DNA of 64,000 bases from Pseudoalteromonas sp. DL-6 (lineage in GTDB: Bacteria > Pseudomonadota > Gammaproteobacteria > Enterobacterales > Alteromonadaceae): the NCBI RefSeq assembly GCF_004328665.1, contig NZ_CP019771.1:434001-498000 (forward strand), given 5' to 3'. Both the position numbers and the translations under genes were made by a program. Below are positions 50,577-59,442 of this stretch, piece after piece (within the stretch, counting starts at the first letter, position 1; the number at the start of each line of letters is the position of its first letter). The notes below the pieces were generated by a model. It worked only from the letters and a program-made list of their open reading frames with translations. It did no database searches and had not been told where the DNA came from.

Positions 50577-51608
50577 ATGAGTAAACCCACCCGCTGGACA
50601 TTAAAGAGTATTGCCAAAGAATTAGGTGTGTCTAATGCTACGGTATCAAATGCGTTTAATCGCCCAGATCAACTCTCTGCTAAACGCCGCGAAGCCATAC
50701 TTAAAGCTTGTAAAGAGCTCGGTTATTATGGCCCTAATAAAGCAGCGCAATCTTTGCGAAGTGGCACATTTAATATTGTTGCTTTAGTGCTGCCAGATAG
50801 CGTGGAATATATGGTATCAGACCCTGTCGCGAGTAGCTTTATGCGTGGTGTAACCTCAGTGCTTGAAAAAAATAACATTAATGTTTTATTGTTTTCAGGC
50901 AATAGCGACAACCTTAATAATGTTGTTGATTTTGTTGATGGCTTTATTTGTTATGGACGCCCGCGCAATAAAGCACTAGTAGAGCAACTAAAAACGGTAC
51001 AAAAACATGTGGTCACTGTGGATTTTGATATTGCCCGCAACGCCTCAATTAATATAAACAACGAACAAGCCAGTTACGAAATAGCCAAACATGTTCTGCA
51101 CAGTAAAACTGATAATGTGGCAATATTAGGCTTGAGATTACTCGATGAAAATGTATTGTGCCGAGTATACGAACATCATGAGTTTGAAACGGGTCAATCT
51201 ATTTCTCACCAACGCTTACGGGGTTATCAGCGTGCGTTAAATGAAGCGAATGTAACGGTAGCCGACGACCGCATTTGGAATATTCCTGAAAGTAGCGAAC
51301 GCTTTGCCAGCATAGCCGCAAAAGAAGTATTAAACGCCTCTCCACGTCCTGATGTGATTATATGTATGAGTGATTTAATAGCACTCGCCACCATGCGAGA
51401 AGCCATAGAACAAGACATAAAAATACCAGAACAATTACGTATTGTTGGATTTGATGGCATAGAAGAAGCCGCCCGTTTTGTGCCTCGCCTTACAACGATT
51501 CATCAAAATAGCCAAGAAAAGGGCGTTATAGCCGCAAACTTATTTATTTCTAAAGAAGAAAAACAACACGAAGTAGGTTATACACTAAATATTGGTGCAA
51601 GTAGCTGA
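50577..51608 (+). CDS. scrR: LacI-family regulator of the sucrose cluster
   Basis: A 343-residue LacI/GalR-type repressor. The N-terminal HTH and hinge read TLKSIAKELGVSNATVSNAFNRPDQLS, then GYYGPNKAAQSLRSG. The periplasmic-binding-like effector domain follows (VALVLPDSVEYMVSDPVASSFMRGV, IVGFDGIEEAARFVPRLTTIHQ). It is convergent with the sucrose phosphorylase gene and neighbours the rest of the sucrose cluster, so ScrR-like control by sucrose or fructose-derived ligand is the best guess. The two identical CTTAATCGATTAAG palindromes at 53176 and 54668 are the likely targets. Symbol by context, following the Shewanella cluster naming. Confidence 0.8.
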   Translation: MSKPTRWTLKSIAKELGVSNATVSNAFNRPDQLSAKRREAILKACKELGYYGPNKAAQSLRSGTFNIVALVLPDSVEYMVSDPVASSFMRGVTSVLEKNNINVLLFSGNSDNLNNVVDFVDGFICYGRPRNKALVEQLKTVQKHVVTVDFDIARNASININNEQASYEIAKHVLHSKTDNVAILGLRLLDENVLCRVYEHHEFETGQSISHQRLRGYQRALNEANVTVADDRIWNIPESSERFASIAAKEVLNASPRPDVIICMSDLIALATMREAIEQDIKIPEQLRIVGFDGIEEAARFVPRLTTIHQNSQEKGVIAANLFISKEEKQHEVGYTLNIGASS

Positions 51609-51629
51609 GCGCTGTTAGTAACGCAGATA

Positions 51630-51660
51630 AAAAAGCCAAGCTTAAATTGCTTGGCTTTTT
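51630..51660. terminator. Bidirectional terminator between lacI-type and sucrose phosphorylase genes
   Basis: AAAAAGCCAAGC (51630-51641) pairs perfectly with GCTTGGCTTTTT (51649-51660); A and T runs flank it on the two strands. Confidence 0.8.
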
Positions 51661-51682
51661 GCTTTTCAACAAATAAAGCTAT

Positions 51683-53155
51683 TTAAACTAATAAGCTTTG
51701 TAAGTTTAAAGTGTCTTCTTGAGCGCCATTAACCTGCGTAATAAGTGCAGTACGGCTAGCAAAGTCAACGCTTAGAGAAATTGATTGTTGCTCAAGCTTC
51801 CACATTAAACAACATACACTCCCGCCACCTTGAGCAGTAAATTCACCAGCAAATGCAGGATGCTCATTACGTATATTAATTAACGCTATTAACCCTTTTA
51901 CAACCGGCTTATTTAGCGCTTCATCTATTTTAGCGGCATCTAAATAAGGGCGATTAATATCACGACCAACGTTCGTGCTCGCCAAAAGCTCCATATCATT
52001 TTTGCAAGCAAATAAACCACCGTAATACACTTGTGGTACACCCGGTGCAAAAAATTGAATGGCGCGAGATAACAAGTAATCAAAATCATTTGCGCCCAGT
52101 GCATCGTAATACGTACAATTAACTTGATATAGGTCGACGTTACTTGCAGCAGCACCTGTTGCTTTACGGCTCTGGTTATTGCTATTGGCATGCATGGTTT
52201 CTACTAGGTTATCTATTTGAGATGCGTTTAACAGCCCTGGCTTATCGCCCATTGGACCCGCATCAATAATGCCAATGCCATCATGGGTGTCTAGTACAGT
52301 TAAACAGTTACGCGGTGAAATTTGTAACCATTTAAGCAGTGCGTCTACGTCATTATTAAATAAGCTATGTAAAATAAGCGGAGGCAGGGCAAAGTCGTAC
52401 ACCATGTTTACGCGCTTAGCTACGGCAACTTGAGTTTGATAATGGCTATGAATTTCAGCAATGGTCTCCATGCCTAAATCATTTGCCTGCTTTGAGAGTT
52501 TATCTAAATACGCAAAGGTTTCATCCAGCATAAAACAGTTTGTACCTGCTTGCTTAATGGCGTAACCCGCTGCATCTAAACGAATAATGTTTACGTTGTT
52601 AGCAGAAAATTTAGTAAGTACGTTATTTAAATAAGCAATACCAGCTTCTACTTTTACGTTTATATCAATTTGATTGTCGGTAAAGGTAGTCCAAAAATCA
52701 TACGTTTGACCATCACCGCATTTCATTGGTGTAAAACAGCTTCCAGGACGCGGACGGTAAATGGCTTGTTGTTCTTGGTCGCTCATGCCATTAGGGAATA
52801 CATCTTCTTTAGTTAAAAATAAATCCCAAAATTCAGACCCTTTGCCTTTGGCAAGCACATCTTGAAATTGAAACGATTGCGCCGATACATGGTTTACTAT
52901 TAAGTCGGCCATTAAATCATGATCTTTTCCAAGTGCTTGAATATCTGACCAAGTTCCTATTCGGGCATCAACTTCACTATGATCAATTGGGTCAAAACCT
53001 GCATCGCTACCATCTATTGGGTTATAAAATGGTAATAAGTGTACCCCTGCAAAAACGTCTTTAAGTGGACCCTTTAGAAGTGCTGTTAATGCGTTTATAT
53101 CTTTACCGGTGATTCGATCAGCGTATGTGATCAATTGAACTTTATTCTTCATCAT
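51683..53155 (-). CDS. scrP: Sucrose phosphorylase (GH13_18)
   Basis: A 490-residue GH13 enzyme very similar in motif order to Bifidobacterium sucrose phosphorylase: NKVQLITYADR, GVHLLPFYNPIDGSDAGFD, AGTNCFM, VYDFALPPL and GVPQVYYGG. The catalytic residues are D194 (IIRLDAAGY, nucleophile), E234 (ETIAEIHSHY, acid/base) and D292 (LDTHDGIG), each offset by two from the D192/E232/D290 I recall for B. adolescentis. Reaction: sucrose + phosphate to glucose-1-phosphate + fructose, in the cytoplasm. Two adjacent ATGs open the frame. A perfect CTTAATCGATTAAG operator lies 20 bp upstream of the start. It works with the permease, TBDR and fructokinase that follow on the other strand. Confidence 0.92.
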   Translation of the reverse strand: MMKNKVQLITYADRITGKDINALTALLKGPLKDVFAGVHLLPFYNPIDGSDAGFDPIDHSEVDARIGTWSDIQALGKDHDLMADLIVNHVSAQSFQFQDVLAKGKGSEFWDLFLTKEDVFPNGMSDQEQQAIYRPRPGSCFTPMKCGDGQTYDFWTTFTDNQIDINVKVEAGIAYLNNVLTKFSANNVNIIRLDAAGYAIKQAGTNCFMLDETFAYLDKLSKQANDLGMETIAEIHSHYQTQVAVAKRVNMVYDFALPPLILHSLFNNDVDALLKWLQISPRNCLTVLDTHDGIGIIDAGPMGDKPGLLNASQIDNLVETMHANSNNQSRKATGAAASNVDLYQVNCTYYDALGANDFDYLLSRAIQFFAPGVPQVYYGGLFACKNDMELLASTNVGRDINRPYLDAAKIDEALNKPVVKGLIALINIRNEHPAFAGEFTAQGGGSVCCLMWKLEQQSISLSVDFASRTALITQVNGAQEDTLNLQSLLV

Positions 53156-53175
53156 GTGTGATTACCAAGTTGAAA

Positions 53176-53189
53176 CTTAATCGATTAAG
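53176..53189. promoter_or_regulatory. Sucrose-regulon operator upstream of scrP
   Basis: CTTAATCGATTAAG is a perfect 14-bp palindrome with a LacI-type central CG, 20 bp before the phosphorylase start. An identical sequence is at 54668-54681. Confidence 0.75.
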
Positions 53190-53327
53190 ATATATCTTTA
53201 ACTAGCAAGTAAGAATTTACAAGTAATTTTTAAATATTTTACATACAAATATCGTGGCTCGATTAATACTACAATAAGTTACTGACAACTTAATGTGTGT
53301 TACCAAGCATTTAACGAGGAAAAGCAA

Positions 53328-54557
53328 ATGACAAAATCACACACACACGTAAGCAGCGATCCGTTGCAACAAATTCGTTGGCTCACATACATGATGTTTT
53401 TTATGTTTGCCATGACCTCTGACGCCGTTGGCATGATTATTCCCGAACTCATAAGCGATTTTGGTTTAAGCATGACCCAAGCCAGTGCGTTTCATTATGC
53501 GCCTATGGCCATGATTGCAATAAGTGGATTATTTCTAGGCTTTTTAGCCGATAGCCTTGGCCGTAAAAAAACGATTATGCTTGGTTTATTAATATTCTCT
53601 GCAAGTTGTTTTTTGTTTGCTATTAGCAGCAGCTTTATATTTTTTGTTTTTTTACTGTGCTGTATTGGCCTGGCCATTGGTTTATTTAAAACCGGTGCAC
53701 TGGCGCTTTTAGGCGATATTTCTAATAGCAACGAAGAACACACCAAAACCATGAATAAAGTAGAAGGTTTTTTTGGCATTGGTGCTATTGTTGGCCCTGC
53801 TTTAGTTGGCGTGCTGCTGGTTCAAAATGTAAGTTGGACTTACCTTTATATTATTGCTGGCATTATGTGTTTAATTTTGGCATTGCTTGCTTGGCGTGCC
53901 GATTATCCTGCGGTAGTAAAAAGTACAGGCAAACCAGCCTCACTAAAAACGACCATGAAAATGGTTAAAAACCCTTATGCACTGGGTTTTTCTCTTGCAA
54001 TTGCTTTATATGTTGCCACCGAAGTCGCCATATACGTGTGGATGCCTACCCTACTAAAAGATTACACCGGCTCATGGCCGCTGCTCGCCACTTACGCACT
54101 AACAATCTTTTTTGTGTTGCGTGCTGCAGGGCGTTTTATTGCGGTATGGTTACTTAATAGGTTTAGTTGGCAAGGGGTTATGGCTTACTTAAGCTTTGGT
54201 ATTGCGCTGTGTTACGTTGGCACTCTTTATGGCGGCGTTGACTGGGCAGTGGCTTTATTACCTCTTTCAGGTTTATTTATGTCGATGGTTTACCCTACTT
54301 TAAATTCTAAAGGAATATCGTGTTTTCCTGTTCATCAACACGGCGCAGTAGCCGGTGTTATATTATTTTTTACTGCACTGTCAGCCGCCTTAGCACCTTT
54401 ATTTATGGGTATGATCAGCGATTACTTTGGACACGTGCGCTACGGGTTTTATTTAGCAACGGGTTTTGCAGTCATATTATTTTTGGCTATGTTATTTAAT
54501 TACTTCCGTGACCCATCAGCAACTGCATTAGAGCAAAGTAACTTAGTCGCTGAATAA
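53328..54557 (+). CDS. scrT: MFS permease, probable sucrose transporter
   Basis: A 409-residue major-facilitator protein with 12 hydrophobic segments. I use the ATG at 53328, which has GAGGAAAAGCAA upstream; an earlier in-frame GTG at 53295 is less likely. Motif A is FLADSLGRKKTIM between helices 2 and 3. Midway there is a hydrophilic loop (RADYPAVVKSTGKPASLK), and the second half contains AAGRFIAVWLLNRFSW. It lies between sucrose phosphorylase and the sucrose TBDR, so inner-membrane uptake of sucrose is inferred from context. Substrate specificity is not readable from sequence. Confidence 0.8.
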   Translation: MTKSHTHVSSDPLQQIRWLTYMMFFMFAMTSDAVGMIIPELISDFGLSMTQASAFHYAPMAMIAISGLFLGFLADSLGRKKTIMLGLLIFSASCFLFAISSSFIFFVFLLCCIGLAIGLFKTGALALLGDISNSNEEHTKTMNKVEGFFGIGAIVGPALVGVLLVQNVSWTYLYIIAGIMCLILALLAWRADYPAVVKSTGKPASLKTTMKMVKNPYALGFSLAIALYVATEVAIYVWMPTLLKDYTGSWPLLATYALTIFFVLRAAGRFIAVWLLNRFSWQGVMAYLSFGIALCYVGTLYGGVDWAVALLPLSGLFMSMVYPTLNSKGISCFPVHQHGAVAGVILFFTALSAALAPLFMGMISDYFGHVRYGFYLATGFAVILFLAMLFNYFRDPSATALEQSNLVAE

Positions 54558-54655
54558 ACAAACAACGCTAATGCTATAAAAAACATTATAAAAATCAATG
54601 CTTGAATAAAAAAACAGCAAATAATTAACAAAACAATTTGCTTATTGTAAAAACT

Positions 54656-54693
54656 TTGTTATTTTTACTTAATCGATTAAGTAAAAATAACAA
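54656..54693. promoter_or_regulatory. 38-bp perfect palindrome containing the sucrose operator
   Basis: Arms 54656-54674 and 54675-54693 are exact reverse complements with no loop. The core CTTAATCGATTAAG (54668-54681) is identical to the scrP operator. The outer part TTGTTATTTTTA/TAAAAATAACAA extends it. It lies 31 bp before the TBDR start codon, so a repressor there would block transcription or translation initiation. Confidence 0.8.
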
Positions 54694-54724
54694 CTTTCCT
54701 TCGGGTTTAAAACGAGGCGTTCAC

Positions 54725-57118
54725 ATGACAACACACAACACACCTTTATATCTGATCAGTGCTTTAGCGCTCGCCGTTAGCCAAGGCGTTAATGCACAAC
54801 AACAAGAGCAAAATACACAAGCGCAAGCCAACAAAGGACTAGAAACAATTGTTGTTACCGGTGTACCCCGCCGCACAACGATAATGGCGTCAAGTTCTTC
54901 TGTGAGCAGTGTGTCGCTTGAGCAAGTTGAGGTGTCTACGCCTCGCTCTACTGCAGAGGCATTTAGAATTATTCCCGGGGTTCGTTCAGAATCAACCGGC
55001 GGTGAAGGTAACGCCAACATTGCAGTACGTGGTTTACCAGTTGCCTCTGGTGGTGCTAAATTTTTACAGCTCCAAGAAGATGGCTTGCCTGTTTTACAAT
55101 ATGGCGACATTGCATTTGGTAATGCTGATATTTTTATGCGCTTAGATAATACAGTGCAAACTATTGAATCTATTCGCGGTGGTTCAGCCTCTACCGCAGC
55201 CAGTAATGCACCGGGTGGCATAATTAATTTCATTTCAAAAAATGGCGAAAACGAATCGGGCAGCGTATCAACTACACTTGGTCTAGATTACGATACTATT
55301 CGAACTGACTTTGAATATGGCACATATTTAAATGACACTGTACGCTTTCATGTTGGTGGTTTTGTGCGTCAAGGTGAAGGCCCGCGCGAAACAGGCTATA
55401 CCTCAAATAAAGGTGGGCAAATTAAAGCCAATCTAACCAAAGATTTTGAAAATGGTTACGTGCGCCTTTATTACAAACATTTAGATGATAAAAGTGTGGG
55501 TTACTTACCTATGCCAATGTATGCAAATGGTGACTCAATCCCTGGGTTTGACGCACAATCAGATACCCCACATTCGGCATTATTTACTAAAACAGTGCGC
55601 TTAAACGGCGAAAATCAAATAAGCAATGGCGATATTCGCGATGGTATGAATCCGCAAGTTGACTCAATCGGTTTTGAGGCTGCATTTGATTTAGACAACG
55701 ATTGGCGTATTGAAAACCGTTTTCGTAAATCATCTGTAAGCGGTAATTTTAATTCGTTGATCCCCGCTGAAGTTGGTGATGCATCAGCTATAGCGCAAAG
55801 CATTGGTGGTGTGGGTGCAACGCTTAGTAATGCAACCACTGGTGCTGCATTTAACGATGATTTAGCCATGCGCATTCATACGTTTGATGTAACCATGAAC
55901 GACTTTGACTCGATTGTTAACGACTTCAAACTGACTAAATCGCTAAGCGATGATACTAGCGTTACTTTTGGCTATTATGCGTCAACCCAAAATATTGCCA
56001 TGTCGTGGTTATGGAATTCCTACCTAATGGAGCTTAAAGGTGATAACGCTGCGCTATTAAATGTAACAGCCGCCGATGGGACTGAATTCTCTGAAAATGG
56101 CTTATACGCTTATGGCACGCCTTTTTGGGGTAACTGTTGTCAACGTGATTACGACACAGAATACGACACTCGTGCACCCTATATTGCATTTTCAACTAAG
56201 GTGGGTGACGTAAGTATCGATGCTAGTGCTCGTTATGACAGCGGTGAAGCGCGTGGTAACTATGCAGGCGCGGTTACCTCAACCGTTGATATGAATCGCG
56301 ACGGTGTGATTTCTGTTCCTGAACAAAATGTTGCAGGTATTGACCTTGCAAATGCCAGCCCTGTTAATTACGACTGGGATTACGCATCATATTCAATTGG
56401 TGCCAATTACCAAATTGACTCAAGCCTTGCAACGTTTGCACGATTGAGTAAAGGCGGTCGCGCCAATGCTGACCGACTTTTATTTGGTAAAGTTCGCGCC
56501 GATGGCTCAGTAGCCGATGAAGATGCCGTTGATGAAGTAAACCAGTATGAGTTTGGTATTAAAAAGCGCTTTGATTCACTGTCAGTTTTTGCCACGGCAT
56601 TTTATGCTGAAACTGAAGAGCAAAACTTTGAAGCGACATCACAAACCTTTTTTGACCGCGAATATGAAGCAAAAGGGATTGAGGTTGAATCAACCTACTT
56701 TATTGATGCATGGGATTTTCGTGGTAATTTAACGTGGACAGACGCTGAAATTGCAAAAGATGCACTTACCCCTGAAGTGGTTGGTAATACGCCTCGTCGC
56801 CAAGCTGATTTAATTTACTCATTAATGGCACGTTACACTTATGAAAAAGGCTCTGCAGGCCTTAGCTTTATTGGTACTACTGATGCCTATGCTCAAGATA
56901 ATAACGATCTTAAATTTGATGGTTACACTCAAGTAAATGGCTTTGTAAGCTACGATTTATCAGAAAACCTTAATATTGCACTAAACGTAAATAACCTATT
57001 CGATACAGTAGGTATTACTGAAGCAGAAGAAGGCTCAATACCTGATAACAACATCATACGCGCACGTGCTATTAATGGCCGTACAACGTCATTGACGTTT
57101 AAATACGCGTTTAACTAA
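54725..57118 (+). CDS. TonB-dependent receptor of the sucrose cluster
   Basis: A 797-residue receptor. I choose the ATG at 54725 because it has GAGG upstream and starts a clean signal peptide (LYLISALALAVSQGVNA-QQQ); an open frame continues upstream to 54638 across the operator. TonB box GLETIVVTGVPRR and plug motifs AEAFRIIPGVRSES, NIAVRGLPVASGG and IRGGSASTAASNAPGGIINFISK are clear. The barrel ends in TSLTFKYAFN. The large operator palindrome immediately upstream and the flanking permease and fructokinase make sucrose (or a related fructoside) the likely ligand. An inverted repeat follows the stop. Confidence 0.87.
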   Translation: MTTHNTPLYLISALALAVSQGVNAQQQEQNTQAQANKGLETIVVTGVPRRTTIMASSSSVSSVSLEQVEVSTPRSTAEAFRIIPGVRSESTGGEGNANIAVRGLPVASGGAKFLQLQEDGLPVLQYGDIAFGNADIFMRLDNTVQTIESIRGGSASTAASNAPGGIINFISKNGENESGSVSTTLGLDYDTIRTDFEYGTYLNDTVRFHVGGFVRQGEGPRETGYTSNKGGQIKANLTKDFENGYVRLYYKHLDDKSVGYLPMPMYANGDSIPGFDAQSDTPHSALFTKTVRLNGENQISNGDIRDGMNPQVDSIGFEAAFDLDNDWRIENRFRKSSVSGNFNSLIPAEVGDASAIAQSIGGVGATLSNATTGAAFNDDLAMRIHTFDVTMNDFDSIVNDFKLTKSLSDDTSVTFGYYASTQNIAMSWLWNSYLMELKGDNAALLNVTAADGTEFSENGLYAYGTPFWGNCCQRDYDTEYDTRAPYIAFSTKVGDVSIDASARYDSGEARGNYAGAVTSTVDMNRDGVISVPEQNVAGIDLANASPVNYDWDYASYSIGANYQIDSSLATFARLSKGGRANADRLLFGKVRADGSVADEDAVDEVNQYEFGIKKRFDSLSVFATAFYAETEEQNFEATSQTFFDREYEAKGIEVESTYFIDAWDFRGNLTWTDAEIAKDALTPEVVGNTPRRQADLIYSLMARYTYEKGSAGLSFIGTTDAYAQDNNDLKFDGYTQVNGFVSYDLSENLNIALNVNNLFDTVGITEAEEGSIPDNNIIRARAINGRTTSLTFKYAFN

Positions 57119-57124
57119 CCATTT

Positions 57125-57174
57125 TTAGTGTAACAATTGCTGAAGCTTTGTTTGTTCAGCGATTGTTACACTAA
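57125..57174 (+). terminator. Long hairpin between sucrose TBDR and fructokinase
   Basis: A ~20-bp stem pairs 57125-57144 with 57155-57174, with one G-T wobble and a 10-nt loop. It is followed by TTAGTTTTAATAATT, a weak T-rich tail. It may act as partial terminator/attenuator to set the receptor-to-kinase ratio. Confidence 0.6.
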
Positions 57175-57238
57175 TTAGTTTTAATAATTCTCCCTCGAAT
57201 TGTGACCTAGCCATGCTAGGTTTTTTAGGATTTACACT

Positions 57239-58189
57239 ATGACCAAATTACTTAGCCTTGGTGAGCTGCTTATTGATATGCTGCCTCAAGACTCTCAAAA
57301 CAGTGCTTATTTACCCATTGCAGGAGGTGCTCCAGCTAATGTGGCAGTAGGTTACGCAAAACTCGGCGGCAATGCTGCGTTTTGTGGCGGTATGGGAGAT
57401 GACTATTTTGCTAAACAATTAACTAATGCGCTTGAGCAATATAACGTAGGTACTGAGTATTTATTTACCATAGAAGGCGCGCAAACGGCTATGGTTATTG
57501 TCAGCTTAGATGAAAGCGGCGAACGCAGCTTTAACTTTTATCGTCATCAAACAGCCGATTTACTGTTAACGAGTGAGCATTTAAATCGTATTAATTGGGA
57601 TGAATTGAGTACCCTACACTTTTGTTCAAACACCCTTACTAATTCGGCAATTGCACAAACCACTGAGTACGCTTTAAAGCTGGCTAAAAACAACCACAAA
57701 CTCGTCAGCTTTGATGTGAATTTACGCTACAGCTTATGGCAAAGTAGCAATGAGATTGAGCAAAGCGTTCAGGCGTGTTTCGCCTATTGCGATATTGTTA
57801 AGCTCTCACGTGATGAGTTAAACTTTTTAGCAACGCAACGCCAACAATCAGCTGATATCTACTTAAAATCCCTGCTTGATTTAGGCGTCACGCTGGTGTT
57901 TTTAACCGATGGTCCAGCACCAGCGACTGCTTACCATAGCGCTTTTACACTCAGTGAAGCAGCCCCAACAATTACCGCTGTAGATACCACCAGCGCCGGT
58001 GATGCTTTTATTGCAGGCGTACTGTATTACCTAAACCACAGCGATAATGCAATGCCACTCACCGATAAGCTAAATGATGAGTCAATAGTAAAACAGGCGC
58101 TTCACTTTGGTCTTCGCTGTGGCTCAAAAGCATGTTTAGCTAAAGGCGCTTTTCCTGCGCTACCCACGCAGCAAACACTGTCAAAATAA
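57239..58189 (+). CDS. scrK: Fructokinase (PfkB family)
   Basis: A 316-residue PfkB/ribokinase-type sugar kinase. The N-terminal GGAPANVAVGYAKLGG and the C-terminal DTTSAGDAFIAGVLYY, with the catalytic base D255, are the two PfkB signatures. Length and the LLSLGELLIDMLP opening match bacterial fructokinases. Reaction: fructose + ATP to fructose-6-phosphate. It completes the sucrose pathway: phosphorylase yields glucose-1-phosphate and fructose, and this enzyme captures the fructose. It is separated from the TBDR by a 120-bp gap containing a long hairpin; terminator at 58204. Confidence 0.88.
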   Translation: MTKLLSLGELLIDMLPQDSQNSAYLPIAGGAPANVAVGYAKLGGNAAFCGGMGDDYFAKQLTNALEQYNVGTEYLFTIEGAQTAMVIVSLDESGERSFNFYRHQTADLLLTSEHLNRINWDELSTLHFCSNTLTNSAIAQTTEYALKLAKNNHKLVSFDVNLRYSLWQSSNEIEQSVQACFAYCDIVKLSRDELNFLATQRQQSADIYLKSLLDLGVTLVFLTDGPAPATAYHSAFTLSEAAPTITAVDTTSAGDAFIAGVLYYLNHSDNAMPLTDKLNDESIVKQALHFGLRCGSKACLAKGAFPALPTQQTLSK

Positions 58190-58203
58190 ACTAAGGTACT
58201 TAC

Positions 58204-58229
58204 AAAAAAGGCCTCTGTTGGCCTTTTTT
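58204..58229. terminator. Bidirectional terminator after fructokinase
   Basis: AAAAAAGGCC (58204-58213) pairs with GGCCTTTTTT (58220-58229). The convergent gene ends at 58232, so it serves both. Confidence 0.85.
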
Positions 58230-58231
58230 TA

Positions 58232-58627
58232 CTAAGCGTCTAAATTACTGGTTTTTAGCCATTCTAAAGCGGCAGTAGCATTTTCAAAGTATTGTATTTC
58301 ACCCGACATAAACCAACTGCCTAACTTAGCTATGGTTGATTGCCACTCTTTATTGCCGTAAATCGCTATTTTTTTAAACTCTTTGTTGTGCTTTAAGCCA
58401 AGTTTTAAATCGTCCCAAGCAGCACGAAGCTCCCAACCATCTAACTCGGTGCCATCTATGAGTACATTAACAATAGGATGTTTAACTTCGCCTAACGCTG
58501 AATCGATCATCGGGGTGATCACTTCATAGTCTTTGTGAGTTAAGGTACCAATTGCCTTAAGTGTTAAGAAAAACTCACTGCCTGAGCGCTCAATACCAAT
58601 CGACAAACCATGTGTTAAATTAACCAT
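58232..58627 (-). CDS. SpoIIAA/STAS-like protein
   Basis: A 131-residue soluble protein with the SpoIIAA-like (PF11964-type) plan: an N-terminal two-strand part (LSIGIERSGSEFFLTLKAIGTLTHKDYEVI), PIVNVLIDGTELDGWELRAAWDDLKLGLKHN, KKIAIYGNKEWQ and a terminal helix (ENATAALEWLK). Such proteins resemble STAS/CRAL-TRIO domains and may bind lipid or nucleotide; the roles are mostly unknown. Single gene, convergent to fructokinase. Confidence 0.75.
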   Translation of the reverse strand: MVNLTHGLSIGIERSGSEFFLTLKAIGTLTHKDYEVITPMIDSALGEVKHPIVNVLIDGTELDGWELRAAWDDLKLGLKHNKEFKKIAIYGNKEWQSTIAKLGSWFMSGEIQYFENATAALEWLKTSNLDA

Positions 58628-58730
58628 AACTCAACCCTTGAATGAAAAGAGCTTAAATTATAGGCAATAGTTAAAAGCTTTTACTTGAAGCAGATCAAAA
58701 AAGTCACTTAATGCAGATTTATTTTTTGAG

Positions 58731-59426
58731 CTAATTATGTTTTTTTAGCCGATTAACTTGGTTTTTTACATCGTTTAAATAGCCGGTTTTTATCCATACT
58801 CTTGCGCCATTGTTACCCGCGGTGGCGTTTATTTGGCTATTAACAGGAACTCTAAGCCAGCTGTGTTTTTCAAGTGTGTCGTTATGCTCTTGTAAAGTGC
58901 CATCCAAAACCAACAACTCAGCGCCACCACTCACCGTGAGCGTTAAAGATTGATTTGCGTTAAACTGTACAATACTCACTGTTTCATACGTATCTTGATA
59001 TAACGGAATGACATTTAGGTCATTAAACTCGGGGCTTTTATGCCCTTGCATCTGCTGTGTGTGAATGCGCACGTGCTGGCGATCTTCAGGCTGAAACTGC
59101 CATAGTTTTACAAATATAATACAACCGTCTTTTGAGCCAGGAGTATGCTTTGATTGTGGAGGATTACGAATATAGGTACCTTGTGGGAAGTCACCATGTT
59201 CATCTTGAAATACCCCATCAAGTACTAAAAACTCTTCACCGCCGGTATGTGTATGTGGGCTAAAGTGGCTGTTTGGCGCATAGCGTACAATACTAGTGGC
59301 ACGAGCAACTTCGTCGCCCACTCTGTCAAGTGGACGTCTATCAACACCTGCCATGGGCGAAGCTATCCATTCAAGTGACTCGCTATGTACTACGACACGT
59401 TGACTAAAGTCGGCAGCAATTTTCAT
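58731..59426 (-). CDS. ChrR-like double cupin protein
   Basis: A 231-residue protein starting at the ATG at 59426, which has GGAG upstream; a longer frame reaching 59495 would overlap the GST gene. Two cupin repeats are visible. The first has HFSPHTHTGGEEFLVLDGVFQDEHGDFPQGTYIRNPP with an H-x-H...E metal set. The second (QSLTLTVSGGAELLVLDGTL) lacks the His residues. This is the ChrR-type cupin fold, here without the N-terminal anti-sigma zinc domain, so probably an enzyme or sensor rather than an anti-sigma factor. It follows the GST gene by 16 bp (co-operonic), suggesting a detoxification or oxidative-stress role. Confidence 0.8.
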   Translation of the reverse strand: MKIAADFSQRVVVHSESLEWIASPMAGVDRRPLDRVGDEVARATSIVRYAPNSHFSPHTHTGGEEFLVLDGVFQDEHGDFPQGTYIRNPPQSKHTPGSKDGCIIFVKLWQFQPEDRQHVRIHTQQMQGHKSPEFNDLNVIPLYQDTYETVSIVQFNANQSLTLTVSGGAELLVLDGTLQEHNDTLEKHSWLRVPVNSQINATAGNNGARVWIKTGYLNDVKNQVNRLKKHN

Positions 59427-59442
59427 AGTTGGCTCCAAATTA

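Noticed and set aside
53248..53265. A third sucrose operator half-site (GATTAA preceded by GCTC) before the permease
   Set aside because: Only one half matches the CTTAATCGATTAAG palindrome; too weak to call.
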